NCBI RefSeq assembly: GCF_000346465.2
Contig: NC_034014.1
Coordinates: forward strand, 1,974,854-2,038,853
Length of the DNA: 64,000 nt
DNA from: Prunus persica
Taxonomy: Eukaryota > Streptophyta > Magnoliopsida > Rosales > Rosaceae
Direction: 5' to 3'
The notes under the pieces were generated by a model. It did not search any database and was not told the origin of the DNA. It saw only the letters and a list, made by a program, of their open reading frames with translations. Below are positions 24,060 through 35,869 of this stretch, one piece after another (within the stretch, counting starts at the first letter, position 1; the number at the start of each line of letters is the position of its first letter). Both the position numbers and the translations under genes were made by a program.

Positions 24060-25054
24060 GAATTTTGTAAAATTAGGAAAAAACTTACTATAGCCGAACG
24101 GCTATACTAATGGAACAACCTAGTATAGCCGCGCGGCTATATAATTCGTTTAAAAAAGTTAGGAAAAACCTACTATAGCCGACGGCCGTACTATGTCTTT
24201 TATAAAACATTGGAAAAAAAACCCTGTTTAACAGAGCCGCGATACTATTTTTTTAAAAAAATTTTTGAAAAACCAGAGTGTAGCCGCCCGGCTATACTCT
24301 TTCTTTTATAAAAAAATTGGAAAAAACCCAATATAGCCGCGCTTTTAAAGAAAATTCAGAAATTTTTTTAAAAACCGGAGTATATCAGCCCGGCTATACT
24401 ATTTAATAAAAAAAATAATGAAAAAAGGATACTCCTAGTTGCATTAGTTTATCCTTTATAGATATGAATTTGGTATAGCCTTGCGACTATACAAATAAAA
24501 TATGTATGTAAATTCGCCAACATTTCGGCAAAGTACAACTTAAAAGTTCGGCCACAATATAATATTTTAATATATATTATTTGTATTCAATAATGTGCAT
24601 AATACAAGAATTTTGGGGGCATTATTGAAAATTTTGTAAAAAATACATGTATTAAACATGAAAAATACATACGTATATGTTCAATAAGAGCAGTGTACAT
24701 TTGTTTTTTAAGAAACATGAATTTTACCACGCGGCTATATTATCTTTTGTAATGAAAAAAAGGGGAGAAAAACAGTATAGCCGACCGGCTATACTATCTC
24801 TTTCAAAAGAATTTGAAAAATTAGTAGTATAGCCGGGCGACTATACTGTTTTCATAAAAATTTGGAAAAATCCAGGTATGGCTGCACGGCGATACTGTTT
24901 CTTTTTTAAAAATTAGAAGGAAAAAAAACCCAGTATAGCCGCGGCTATACTATTTCTTTTATAAAAAACAAAATAGGAGAAGGAAAAAAAAACTCAATAT
25001 AGCCGACGGGCTATACTATTTCTTTTAAAAGAATTTAGAAAAATACGAGTATAG
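24060..25054. repeat. Palindrome array 2 (TATAGCC-GGCTATA hairpins)
   Basis: The same family as the array at 11966-12910: more than ten copies, with GTATAGCCGCGGCTATAC perfect at 24933-24950 and near-perfect ones around 24122, 24283 and 24778. Spacers again read TATTTCTTTTATAAAA and AATTGG with A-rich tails. A middle part (about 24420-24720) has few palindromes. It shares with array 1 a boundary phrase CTATACAAATAAAATA(G/T)GTATGT. The left edge abuts the CslE-C exon 8 copy and the right edge abuts a CslE-B exon 8 copy, exactly where the local duplication breaks. Confidence 0.88.
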
Positions 25055-25365
25055 TGTGTCGCAACGATATGAGAAAGAGATTATGGAATTTGGGGCCTCT
25101 TCTCCAATGCTCACCATATTGGCAACACTTGCATTGTTCAATTTGTACTGCTTTGCTGAGTTTGTGAAGGAAGCAACCACTGGATCAAAGGGCATAGCAC
25201 AAGTTTATGAGACAATGGCTTTGCAAATTCTTCCGTGACATCAACATACATTTGTACCAAGCACTTTATCTAAGGAAGGACAAGGGAACGATGCCGGCCT
25301 CCATAGCATGTAAGTCAATGGCATTTGTTCTAGTTGCTTGTACTTGTTTTAAATTTTCATATTGA
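25055..25365 (+). pseudogene. CslE-B exon 8 fragment
   Basis: Starts abruptly at TGTGTCGCAACGATATGAG, directly after the palindrome array, and is nearly identical to 22662-22986. A deletion of about 17 bases after CAAATTCTTC breaks the frame and gives an early stop. No promoter or other exons are present. Confidence 0.88.
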
Positions 25366-25639
25366 ATTGAATACCATATGGTATTGTGGGTTAAACTCTG
25401 CGTATATACTTGGAAGGTGTGGAAGGCAAAAAGGAAGTTTGCAAATAATAGGTTAAGGATGTTTAAGTTGCAAGTAACAGAAGGTGAGGAAATTGATGAT
25501 CTTTGAGAGAGACCTAATCAAACCGACCTAAAATAAACCTGATTGGGCAAGGAAGATAAAACAACTCCAAGGCACAGACAGCAGGAACCCAAGACAGAAG
25601 AAGTGAAGCATCAGCAGCAGGCAATTAGCAACACAATCT

Positions 25640-25725
25640 GCATAACCTCTAGCACATGCCCTTTGACATATCCTTAGTGACCACCTTATTAGTGATGCAA
25701 AATCTGTTTGAGATAGCCCTAATTG
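25640..25725 (-). pseudogene. Short CslE type-D remnant, duplicate copy
   Basis: Matches 23210-23300 closely (CTGCATAACCTCTAGC(A/T)CATG and the NKVVTKD segment). It is the second copy of the type-D debris carried in the local duplication, trimmed to under 100 bases. Confidence 0.65.
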
Positions 25726-25762
25726 CCATTGATTTTATATAATGGTCAATAAAGAAACCTTT

Positions 25763-28700
25763 TTAATACAAATATTTAAAACATATACATGCAAATACAG
25801 AAAATGCCATTGATTTAAACGCTATGGAGCTTGGCATCTTTCCCTTGTCCTTCCTTAGGTAGAGGGCTTGGTACAATGGTAGATTAATGAGAATCAAAAC
25901 CCCACACAGAAGAATTTGCAGAGGCATTGTCACATAAAGTTTTGTCATGCCCTCTCCCATGATTGCTTCCTTTACAACACCAAGAAAGCAGAACAAATTG
26001 AGCAATGCAAGTGTTGCCAGTATGGTAAACATTGGAGATGATGCTCCAAATTCCATAACCTCTTTCTCGTATCGATGTGAAACATCTTCATCAGAAACCT
26101 TGGCTGTTATTACAAATGCTGAATCAGAATGTCCGAGGGAGTTTAAAATGGTATCAATGAAGGCAAACAGGTAGGAACTTGTTCTCTTGTAAAGCCATAT
26201 ACGTTGGTCGTTCCACCAACCTAAGATTGTACCACCAGACCACAGAAACTCCACAAAGCTCCAAGTGTACTTGGCAATTATCACATATGCAAATGGTATG
26301 AGCCAAGGGCTTGAGACCTAAACCGACAAAACAAAACTCATTACTACAGACATTGAGAAAAGAGAAAAAGTTATGGAAGTTGTGACAAATTAATTAAATG
26401 AATGACAGAGGAACCATACCTGCGGAAATAACGAAACGCCTCTAAGGAGATAAAGTGAAGGGATACTTGAGTAAAATAGGGTTGCCAAGGAATTGGAAGC
26501 CCAGAAGCAGTAACAACAGTATCCAAGTTGAAGACCTAAGCTAATATTTCCATGTGCATACCATGCAGGGCTGTACTTAGAAAGCAAAATCTGGAAATCA
26601 CCTTCTGACCATCTCTTATGCTGCACAAGTGTCTGAGACAGTGTGGTTGTGGCTATTCCTAAGAAAGCTTTCCTTGTGGGATTGCAATACACTGATTTCC
26701 ATCCATGGCATTGGATTGATATCCCGGTTATCACATCTTCAACCGGACATCCATATTTCAAACCCATCTGCAAATTATAGAGATTCATTTAGCTCAAACT
26801 ATTGTACACTTGTGTGTGTGGATAGAGAGAGAAATAAAGACCTCCTTCCCCCATTCAGTGTTCTCTTCAAATGCACAGCTTGCAAGACTTCTTGAATTTT
26901 CTTCTAATTCATGAATGCCAGTTTCTTCTCTCTTTCTACTAATCTCCCACTTCATTTCACTCTTACATCCCTTTATGAACTTCCTCCCACAAAGAGTATC
27001 TCTTCTGTGAAAGCAGCCACTTCCAATATATAGAGGGCCCCCATAACCATCCAAACCATGGAATTCCACCTTCAATTCCCACAAACAGAGAATTCCTAAC
27101 ATGTCAGCCATAAATATTAAAACATTATAAAACTTCACTTTAATAAGTTTAACTTCACGAACGCCTACTCACCTCACTGATTACTCGTAATGAATTGCTA
27201 TATAAATCATTCTTAGTAACATTTTCGAAATTCTGTGGGAACTGTACATAGGCAATCTCATTGCCTTCTGCTTCATCCATTAAGAAGCAAAGTGCATCCC
27301 TTACTGCCTGAGAGTTGTTTGAATACATATCACAGTCTACATTAAGAAGGACCTGCCCATTGCTAATGTTTGAAGATACCCTTATCTGCAGCACAAAGGA
27401 TCACATAACAAATTAACATTGAATTATAGAAATTTCTGCAGTATCAACAAACACACCAATAGAAATTTCTGCAGTAGCAAAGAAAATGTTGCCAAAAATA
27501 TAAGCTTGAAATGAAACTGAGTTTCTTTTTACTAGTTTACCAATGCATTCATAGCGCCAGCTTTGAAGTTATGGTGATATTGAGGTCTCTTTTCTCGAGC
27601 CAAATACACCAAAGTTGGCAACACACACCCTTCAACATCTGTTGCATTTAGGTCTCTCCCATCAATTACTATCTGAGAAAAATGAAAAGGATGATAATAT
27701 AATGCATTAATTAATGTGTGTTTATGTATGTCAATAGCTCAAATTAAGAAATTATTATCTTCCATTTCTAAACAGTGAGGATCAAAATTTCATACCTGAA
27801 GAATGGTGTCGTGGTCACGCCGTGATGAATATGTATCCCACTGAGAAAAGCCTTTATGTTTTGATCTTACTTCTTCTGAAATGCGGCCTAGCTTCACAGT
27901 ATCTTCAACTTCATTCTCCATGTCTTTGTATAATTTCTACGTGGACAAATTGAGAAGGCAGCTATCACTAGATTAATCAATCATGCAATCTGTTTTATTG
28001 ATTTTACCATTTTAGTGATTTAATTTATAATAAAAAAAATTAATAAGCCTATTGTCACTACTTATCATATTTGTATGTTCCTCCTCTATGTCCATGAACC
28101 TCCAGCAACATGTGCAGTGTTACTTTCCAAAAGAAGAACATTGGCAAAGTTATGAGTCTCCAAATCTCAGCTTGCAGCACTCAAAATTATGAAAACTTAA
28201 TTGTGTACACTTCTTTCGTAAGAATGCGTATGAGATTCACTGTTTTTTTGTTAACAAATGAGGGAAGAAAATCTTAAGTGTAACCAGCTGTACACGATCA
28301 TGTGTACATTCCGTTATAGGGAAGTTTTTCTCCATTGAGAGGTATTGGCTGGCTGTATGCCCCAATGAAAAACCCAATTCAGGTTATCAGTAATTCACAT
28401 TTCGAACGAGAACACCACAACCCAATCCACGTCGCCATCCAAAATACGTTTTCTAGTATTTTGAATGTTTTACCATTTTCTGTCTTTTTCTTTATATATA
28501 TAGATATATACATATATAGATAAGGAAATTAAATAGTACCTTAATGCCAGCCAAATCAGCAGCCTGGTTATGATCAGCATCAACTGCGTCATCAGAAGAA
28601 ACAAAATAAGCAGCAGGTGATCTTGGCTCCACATTGTATTTCTTGCAATAGGGTATCCAATGCTTAGCAAACTTAGCAGCCTCCAAGAGGGCAAAGTATG

Positions 28701-29261
28701 TAATTTCTGAGCCTCCATCATCTGAGAGATACACACTCAGCTTCTCTGGTGGGTAGTCATAAGCCATGACTGATAAAACAGTGTTTATCACCATCATTGG
28801 TGGCTCTATTGTGGGGTCTGCCGTGCACACGAATACGTCCACCCCCGGCAACTCACTCTCGTATCTGTTCAAATTTCATGGACGATAGTTGTTGAATACA
28901 TAAATAGAACATACATTACTAATAGACAGAGTAACATGATGTAAATGATTTGCCAAAAAGAGAGATGCATATATGAAAGTAGGTACCTTTGAGAGAGCCT
29001 GTCCTTGAAGGGGTGCCTATAAACAGGGCTCCACCTGGAGGCTTGAGTGAGGATCCAGTAAAAACCAAACCATAGCTCAGCACCCAACAATCCAATCCAC
29101 CCAAACCTTCCATCCTCTCCTGCTTTTGGTATGTGACTTACTCTATAAAACCAAATCAAACATATGCCTGCAAATATAGATGCTGCAAAAATCCTATATA
29201 GAACTATTCCCTTGGCTCTCTTTGTCTCAAACAATGGTAAATACCCTTCTTCCTTTCCCAT
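25763..29261 (-). CDS. CslE: Cellulose synthase-like protein E, copy C (intact)
   Basis: Minus-strand exons 29261-28987, 28864-28540, 27936-27796, 27672-27541, 27385-27173, 27069-26842, 26767-26420 and 26317-25763 give 738 residues. SDDGG, DCD, VED and QHKRW are all present, with two N-terminal and about six C-terminal membrane spans. It is closest to copies A and B. The start chosen is the ATG of [11 protein letters not shown], aligned with A and D; an in-frame upstream Met lies across a (CT)n leader and is less likely. Exon 5 has one extra codon compared with A. Intron 2 is large (603 bases). The 3' half of its last exon lies in a local duplication whose other copy is broken. Role as for copy A: a Golgi-type GT2 synthase with unproven product. 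Confidence 0.95.
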
Positions 29262-30026
29262 CTGATAATTCAGACCTCTCTCTCTCTCTCTCTCTCTCTC
29301 AAAATGGATAATTATATAATACATTTGTGTGCTTGTGGTTATATATACTATGGGCATGAATGATACCTGCCATGGTTGAATAAGGACATTATTGTTGACA
29401 ATTATTTAATACATGCGTCCACCAATGGTTTAATGAGGATGTTGTGAAATGTTGACTTGAATTTTTAATGTTAGTGCACAGTGCACTAAAAGTAACAGAG
29501 TCTAGATACAACTGCTTGAGTTGTTAGAAATTGACATTATTACAAGACAGGTTGATTGCTTTGAATATTGACAAAGCCAAACAAAAACAAACGAGGGCTT
29601 GAGCTAGCTCTATGATGAATCACATTCGTCACCTTTGTTGAATCAGATTAACTGAATATATTGTTTGTTTTCTACTACAAGGGGCTAAGTTGTTAATGTC
29701 CCATATCAAATTTTGAAGGAAGTTGAGGTTTCATCTCAAAATCAATTGGCTACGAGAGATTAGCCCAACTCCTATGTGGGACAAATACTCTCAACAAATT
29801 TGCACAAAATATGAACTTTCATAGTGTTTTTTTCTTTTCAGTCGAATCATATAGTCTGTGAATAAAATAATTTCGAATGTAACAACATCTGAATTATAAC
29901 TTCCAACGAGAAAAAGATAAAACGGAACAAATGAGCAAATAAAGCACTCTTTCCATGAGCATGTGCCCAAGTAAAAATGCTACTTTATATCATGATAACT
30001 GTTCATCAATCTTTCAGCTAGCTTTC
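29262..30026. other. CslE-C leader and promoter; CslE-D 3' flank
   Basis: A (CT) run of about 22 bases at 29279-29300 lies just upstream of the CslE-C start and reads GA on the sense strand. The rest is AT-rich with no gene seen. CslE-D transcription should end in the right part of this stretch. Confidence 0.55.
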
Positions 30027-33000
30027 CTAGTATATAGGCATCAGGCAGGCCAGTGCAAGCAAAAAAAATGACTTGAACATGACAGAGGATGGTATATGGC
30101 CTTTATCACTGCGGATGAAGAGCGCTTGGTACACCGGTAAATTGATCAGAACTAATATGCCAGAAAGAATAACCTGGCTGATCAACTGGTCTAAAGCTTT
30201 GGAATGCCTGTCCATGACAACTCTCTTTGTTCCCCAAACTAAGCTCAGAAAATTCAGCAATGCTGATGTCGCTAACACGGTATACATAATGCTTGCGCTT
30301 CCGAATTCCATAATCTCTTGCTCATACCGCTTTGAAACATCATCTGTGATCACCTTATCAGTGAGGGCAAACTCTGTCTCAGATAGCCCCAGTTGCCTCT
30401 TTATGGTATCGAAGAAGGCGAAGAAGTAGGAAGTGATCCTTCGGATCAGCCACATTCGTTGTAAGTACCACCATGCTTTGAGTGTGCTACCACTTCTCAG
30501 GGCTTCAACTATGCTGTAAACATTCTTGGCTATAAATACATAAGCAAATGCGAGGAACCACAGGCTTGACACCTGAAATGAAAACATCAATCAATTAAAA
30601 ACCAACAATTTCAATGTGATTGAATAGTAGCTTAATAGACCAAAGATTTTAGGAAGCAATTGGGTTAACTAATGTTTCTTTCCACCAAAGCATAAAAGAG
30701 TGAGATTGAGGTACCTTAGGGAACAAGGGAATGCCATGGAGCAAGCAAAGAGGAGGAACAGTCACATAATACAAAGTTGGGAAGGAAAATGGAGCCCACA
30801 GAAGGTAGATACAATATGCCATCTGGGCACCCAAGTGTATCTTCCCATGCCCATAAATGAAAGGGCAATATTTGGAGAAAAATATCTGAAACAAGCCCTC
30901 AGACCACCGCTTATGTTGAATAAGTGCTGTATCTAAGGTATTTGGAGCAACACCCAGAAAGTCTTTTCTCTCTGGGTTATAATAGATCGATTTCCATCCC
31001 CTGCATTGAACTGCCAAGCCAGTAGCAATATCTTCAACAGGACACCCATATATCAATCCCATCTGCATAAAAATAACATATATCTCATCATGATCTTCAA
31101 GACTAATATTGAAAGGGTGGAAAATTAGCATGTTTGAGAAAGAGAGATAGGCAGAGAGAGAGAGAGAGACCTCTTTGCCCCATTGAGTACCCTTCTCATA
31201 GCTACAACTAATAAGAGTTTTTGCAGATTCCTCCAGTTCTTTGATACTTCTGTCAATAGTCTTTTGGCTCTCTATGTTCCAATGTCCTCTATAATCTTTG
31301 GAATACTTCCTTCCAAAAAGGCATTCTCTTCGATGGAAGCATCCGGTGCCACAAAACAAGGCTGCACCATATCCACCTAATCCAGCAAGCTCAACCTTCA
31401 TGCATGACAACCAACCATGATATGTTAATTTGAAAGTAGGAGCAATTATATAACCATGGTCTAGATTTCTCACCGCGTTAATAACGAAACATTCATTTCC
31501 ATAGATATCGTCCTTGGTGAGATTGTTATAGCCCTGTGGATGTTGCACGTAAGCGATCTCAGGGCCATACTTTTCATCCAAGAAGAAACATAATGCCTCT
31601 CGTATTGAGTCTGCATTGTTTGCATACATGTCACAGTCCAAGAGGAGGATGAAAGGTGCATTGCTTATCTCTGATGACACTCTCAGCTGCACAAGGGAAA
31701 TTACCTTTCTTCAGTCTCCATAATACTTACAAATTTCAAGTTAAAAAGACAATTGTGAAATAATTTAAATGCGATTGAAAGATAATACAAGTTAAAATTA
31801 GTGTCAGCAATGCAGTTGGAAGTAAGGAAAGTAAAGCTAACCAGTGCATTCAGAGCTCCAGCTTTGAAGTTGTGCAGCTGCTGAGGTCTCTTTTCGCGTG
31901 ACATGTACACCATCGTAGGTAACCGGCATCCATCATTATCCACGGCATTTATGTCTCTTCCATCAGTTATAATCTTCGAAGGAAATGAGAGGGACAGAGT
32001 AATGAAACAGACAAAAAAAAAAAACAAATTACAAAAGTATCAGATAAAGATCAACCAATACACGAATTACATACCTGCACAATTGACTGATGATCATTCT
32101 TTGCTACTTCAAGGTTCCATTCTGAGAACCCTTTGTGTTGCTTCTTTATTTCTACTGGAATCTCTGCCGTTGCAACAGCAGATTCGATCCGATTCTTCAT
32201 TTCTTCATAAAGTTTCTTTGGAAACATGTAAATGTCAGCTAAATTAGCCATTTCACATGCAGACTTAGTCAATTATCTAAAACACTGATTTAGCAAAACT
32301 TGGCATTTTTTTATACCTTGATTTCCAGCCATTCCTGACCATACTTGATGCCATGCACATCAGAGTACAGGGCAAAGTAGGCCTCTGGTGACCTTGGCTC
32401 GACATTGAACTTTTTGCAGAAGGGTATCCAATACTTAGCGAAACGAGAGGCCTCCAAGAGAGCATAGAAAGTGAATTCTGAACCGCCATCGTCGGAAAGA
32501 TAAACACACAGCTTCTCAGTTGGATAATTGTAGGAGAGCACTGATAAGACAGTGTTAATCACCAAAGTTGGTGGCTCCATTTTGGGGTCTGCAGTGCATA
32601 TAAAAATGTCAACTCCCGGCAACTTGTCCTCATATCTGTAATATGTAAAGAATCATAAGAACTTCATTAATTAGAAATCCAATTTTCAAACTCCACACAA
32701 CAAGAAAATGCAAAACAAAGTGGGATTTGGACTTAGAAAAATAGAGATTGATATCAAAATTGAACCTTTTCGTCATAACTCACCTGATGCAAAGTTTTTG
32801 CTATCAGAAGAACACCTTAGATTGTACAAGTTCTTTATTGAAAAACAAACTAAAAATACTCTTATTATACAATTTTCTAGATTGAAAAAGAATCTAAATT
32901 TTTTTCAATATTTGTTTTTAGTTGTTACTTTATGAACTGAGATGGAGAGCTAGCAAAACCTGTGAGAGAGCCTGTCCTTGAAAGGTTGACGATGAGTAAC

Positions 33001-33249
33001 ATTCCATCTAGGAGACTGAGTGATGATCCAGTACAGCCCAAACCAGAACTCAGCCATGAGCATACCAATCCAAGCCCACCTCCCTGCCTCTCCAGCTCTT
33101 GGGATGTTTGTTACTCTATACACCCATATCAAACACACACCCACCAATATTGTGGATGCAAAAACCTTATACAAACCTATAAATCTTGCTCTTCTGCTCT
33201 CAAACAATGGAGGAAGACTTTCTTCTCCACCACCTTCCTGCTTGCCCAT
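30027..33249 (-). CDS. CslE: Cellulose synthase-like protein E, copy D (intact, divergent)
   Basis: Minus-strand exons 33249-32960, 32635-32317, 32215-32075, 31973-31842, 31686-31474, 31395-31171, 31062-30715 and 30572-30027 give 737 residues. The catalytic motifs SDDGG, DCD, VED and QHKRW are kept. It is clearly more distant from A, B and C (MGKQEGGGEESLPPLFESRR start; PPLCLLHGIPLFPK at the end of exon 7), so it is an older branch of CslE. Intron 5 (31473-31396) is only 78 bases, a multiple of three without an in-frame stop, so the ORF reads straight through it; the paralogues prove the splice. A GA run sits at the intron 6 donor. Expected to be a membrane-bound GT2 synthase. Confidence 0.95.
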
Positions 33250-35278
33250 CTTTCTGCTTTCTTTCTCTCTCTGTTTTGAACAAAGAAACTTTAGTGCAGC
33301 TATGTAAACTAGAAGCTAACTATCGTACCATACAGTCTTGATATAAAAATAGGTAAATTATTTAGAGAAAAAAATAAGTTCATTATACTAGGTAAATTGT
33401 TTTACTAGGTACATTATTTTGAGAGAGAAAATAGGTACATTATTTTGAGAGAGAAAATAGGTGCATTATTTTGAGAGAAAAAATAAGTACATTATTTTTT
33501 AAAAACAATGTTTTAAAAACAAAACAATAAATAGATTATCAAATTATTTTTCAACATAATTAGAATGTACACTAATTCATAAAACTATAATAAAAAAGAA
33601 TACTGGTTTTATAATTCATAAAAAGAAAACAACATTAATTCCTAAATTTAATATTGAATTTAAATTATTAATACTTTAAATAGATTACTAGTTGTAATTC
33701 ATAGAAGGAAAACACCATTAATTCAAAAAAAGATTACTAGTCGTAAAATAGATTCCTAATACTTTAATGTGAAATTTAATATTTAATTTCAAATAAGTTT
33801 CTAAATTAGTTCCTACATCCATTATAACTATTTGGAGATATTTCCAAATTCAACGAGTGTCATTAGTTACACAACTCATAACACATTAACTTATAAATAG
33901 GGGTAGTTTTGGAATCTGAAAAATACAATAAATTAGATTTTAAGTTATATTAGGTAACTTGCCTAGTCATCGGGTATTATTTGAAAAAATTGAGTATTTT
34001 AAATAGAAAACTAAAGAAAAGAATTGTAGATGATTTAAAATGAATTTTATGGGTCTAAACTCAATTTACTTAAAAGAAATAACTCGGGTGAATGATGATG
34101 AGGTTTTGTTCCGTAGTGTTCCTTTTCTTATATAAAATAAAATTAAAAAAACCGATACAATTATTTAAGAGTCCAAGCACTTATCGTTTAGGTGGAGGTG
34201 AGGACATATGAACAAATTTTTCTAGATCTTCAACAGAAAAAAAAACAAAATGACATTAGTGTAAGATTTTAATGCCAAATGTCAATTCCATATGACCAAT
34301 GATGTTGGGGTTGGAATTTAAAAAGAAATTTGGCAAATATAGTATAAATAAAAAATATGAGAGACGTGAAAGTTGACTGAAAATAGTCAAGAGTTTCGAT
34401 ACTCAATAGAAATGTTATATTATATGATTTATTTTCTCCAGATCTGAACAAAAAAGACAATTGTGATGTCTAAAACAACACAACCGTACACGAAAGAAGC
34501 AACCACCATATCTGTGGTTGAAGTTGCTTGGTCTTCATTCAAACTTCTACATCACTATTTTCCCGTATTAAGAAAGTGGCAGTTGGAATTGGATTGTCTT
34601 TTTGTGTGTTTGTTTCGATGACTTCAAGCAACGGTTCCACATCCTTGACGGCTTGAAATTGATGTTTGCTTTGTCCTTTTTATCTCGTTCCTCAACATCA
34701 CCGTCGAAGTTCTTCAACCGTTTCTCATCGCAAAACTTGGTCAGCTCAAGATTAAAATTGAAAGTATGTATGTGCATGCGATTAGGGTCCATATTTAGTG
34801 CAAATTGTTATCTAGTGATAAGACAATCTAATGATTTGCAACTAGTCTTTAAGTTACAAGCATAATGAGAATTAAATCAACTACTATTATTATATGTATA
34901 AGTAAACGCATGAGAAGTCGAAAATGGAACTCATATTCTCTTTTTTCTGATTCTCATGACTTATAAGTAACCGTGTCAATGAGAATATAAATTGTAGAAA
35001 GCTCATTATTAGGATCTCAATTTCTCCTTGGTCTTGTTACCGAGACAAACTCTTATATACGTGGGACAATCGTAACCAAGAAAAACTCTTATATACGTAG
35101 GGGAATCGTAACGCGGTGATCTAGTGGTACGAGACTTGGCAAATTCCTTACCACTTGTTTATGAGGTGTAGAAATGTTTTGTTACTAGATGGCCTCATGC
35201 CTAGTGAAATCAAAACCACACCAAACTTAAAACTAGGGGTGGGCAAACTTTGAGAGTGACAAGGTAGAAAAGTATAGC
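33250..35278. other. CslE-D promoter and intergenic DNA
   Basis: Strongly AT-rich. A 26-base minisatellite lies at 33407-33500. Short open frames on both strands around 34570-34865 have no recognisable domain. Near 35110 a CTAGTGGTACGAGACTTGG segment resembles a SINE A box. No gene is supported. Confidence 0.5.
33407..33500. repeat. 26-bp minisatellite, about 3.6 units
   Basis: Units start AGGTACATTATTTTGAGAGA and end GAAAAT. Three full copies (33407, 33433, 33459) are followed by a partial one, about 160 bases upstream of the CslE-D start codon. Differences are single bases. Confidence 0.8.
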
Positions 35279-35869
35279 GGGTAACAACAAAAGATCCTTC
35301 ATGGTTTGGGGTCATTTTCAATATAGATTTTGAGGTTTTAATTTCATCAATTTACATCCAAATGTTTTCAAATATGACCAATTTAATCAGTGGCGAACCT
35401 ATTAAAGCGCAAGGAGGTGCAGCTGCACCTTTCCCTTACCCGAAAAACTATTGTGGGTGCTTCAAATTGTCATTTTGCTCAGCTGGTGATAGTGCACAAA
35501 TTACCTTATTTTCATTTTCAACATTTAAGTAAATGCCTTTGTCTTTTTATTTTCATTTATTTTTATATTACTCCATTTACTTAAGTTTATTTCAAATGGT
35601 CAACTTAACAGAATTATTGAAAGTCAACTATAGGCCGGTTACTTCTCCTAGGTTGGCATCCTAGGTTGTCACACAGTATTTAGTCAGTTTGTGGTTTCTT
35701 GTATTTTACGTTTCCTTAAGTCAAGGAGCTAATTGAGGCTTTATCTGGGAAAGAGGTGTGGTTAGTTGTGCCCCTTATCCTATATAGTGTTCCTTCTCTG
35801 TAAACAGACATACACACAAGAATATTGAATCTCATCAATTTCTTCATGGTATCAGAGCAATTGAAAAGG

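Larger units (their letters stand above)
25055..26317. repeat. Second copy of a tandem duplication (first copy 22662-24042)
   Basis: Matching order in both copies: the 3' part of CslE-B exon 8 (22662 and 25055), its 3' flank (AAGTTGCAAGTAACAGAAGG near 23037 and 25464), type-D remnant, a phrase TATAATGGTCAATAAAGAAA (near 23670 and 25737), then CslE-C exon 8 in reverse. Each copy has its own deletions: the first lost part of C exon 8, the second lost most of the type-D remnant. Palindrome array 2 separates them. Confidence 0.85.

Noticed and set aside
31396..31473. Reading the 78-base segment of CslE-D as normal coding sequence
   Set aside because: It has GT-AG ends and three paralogues place an intron exactly there; kept only as a possible retained form.
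33407..33500. Direct repeats as a CRISPR array
   Set aside because: Units are adjacent without spacers, and the genome is a plant nucleus.
34568..34865. Overlapping frames of 74 and 87 codons on both strands
   Set aside because: No domain, no splice partners, AT-rich context; chance frames.
35100..35225. tRNA gene at the CTAGTGGTACGAGACTTGG segment
   Set aside because: Only an A-box-like part is present; no cloverleaf or proper T arm could be drawn. At most a SINE fragment.
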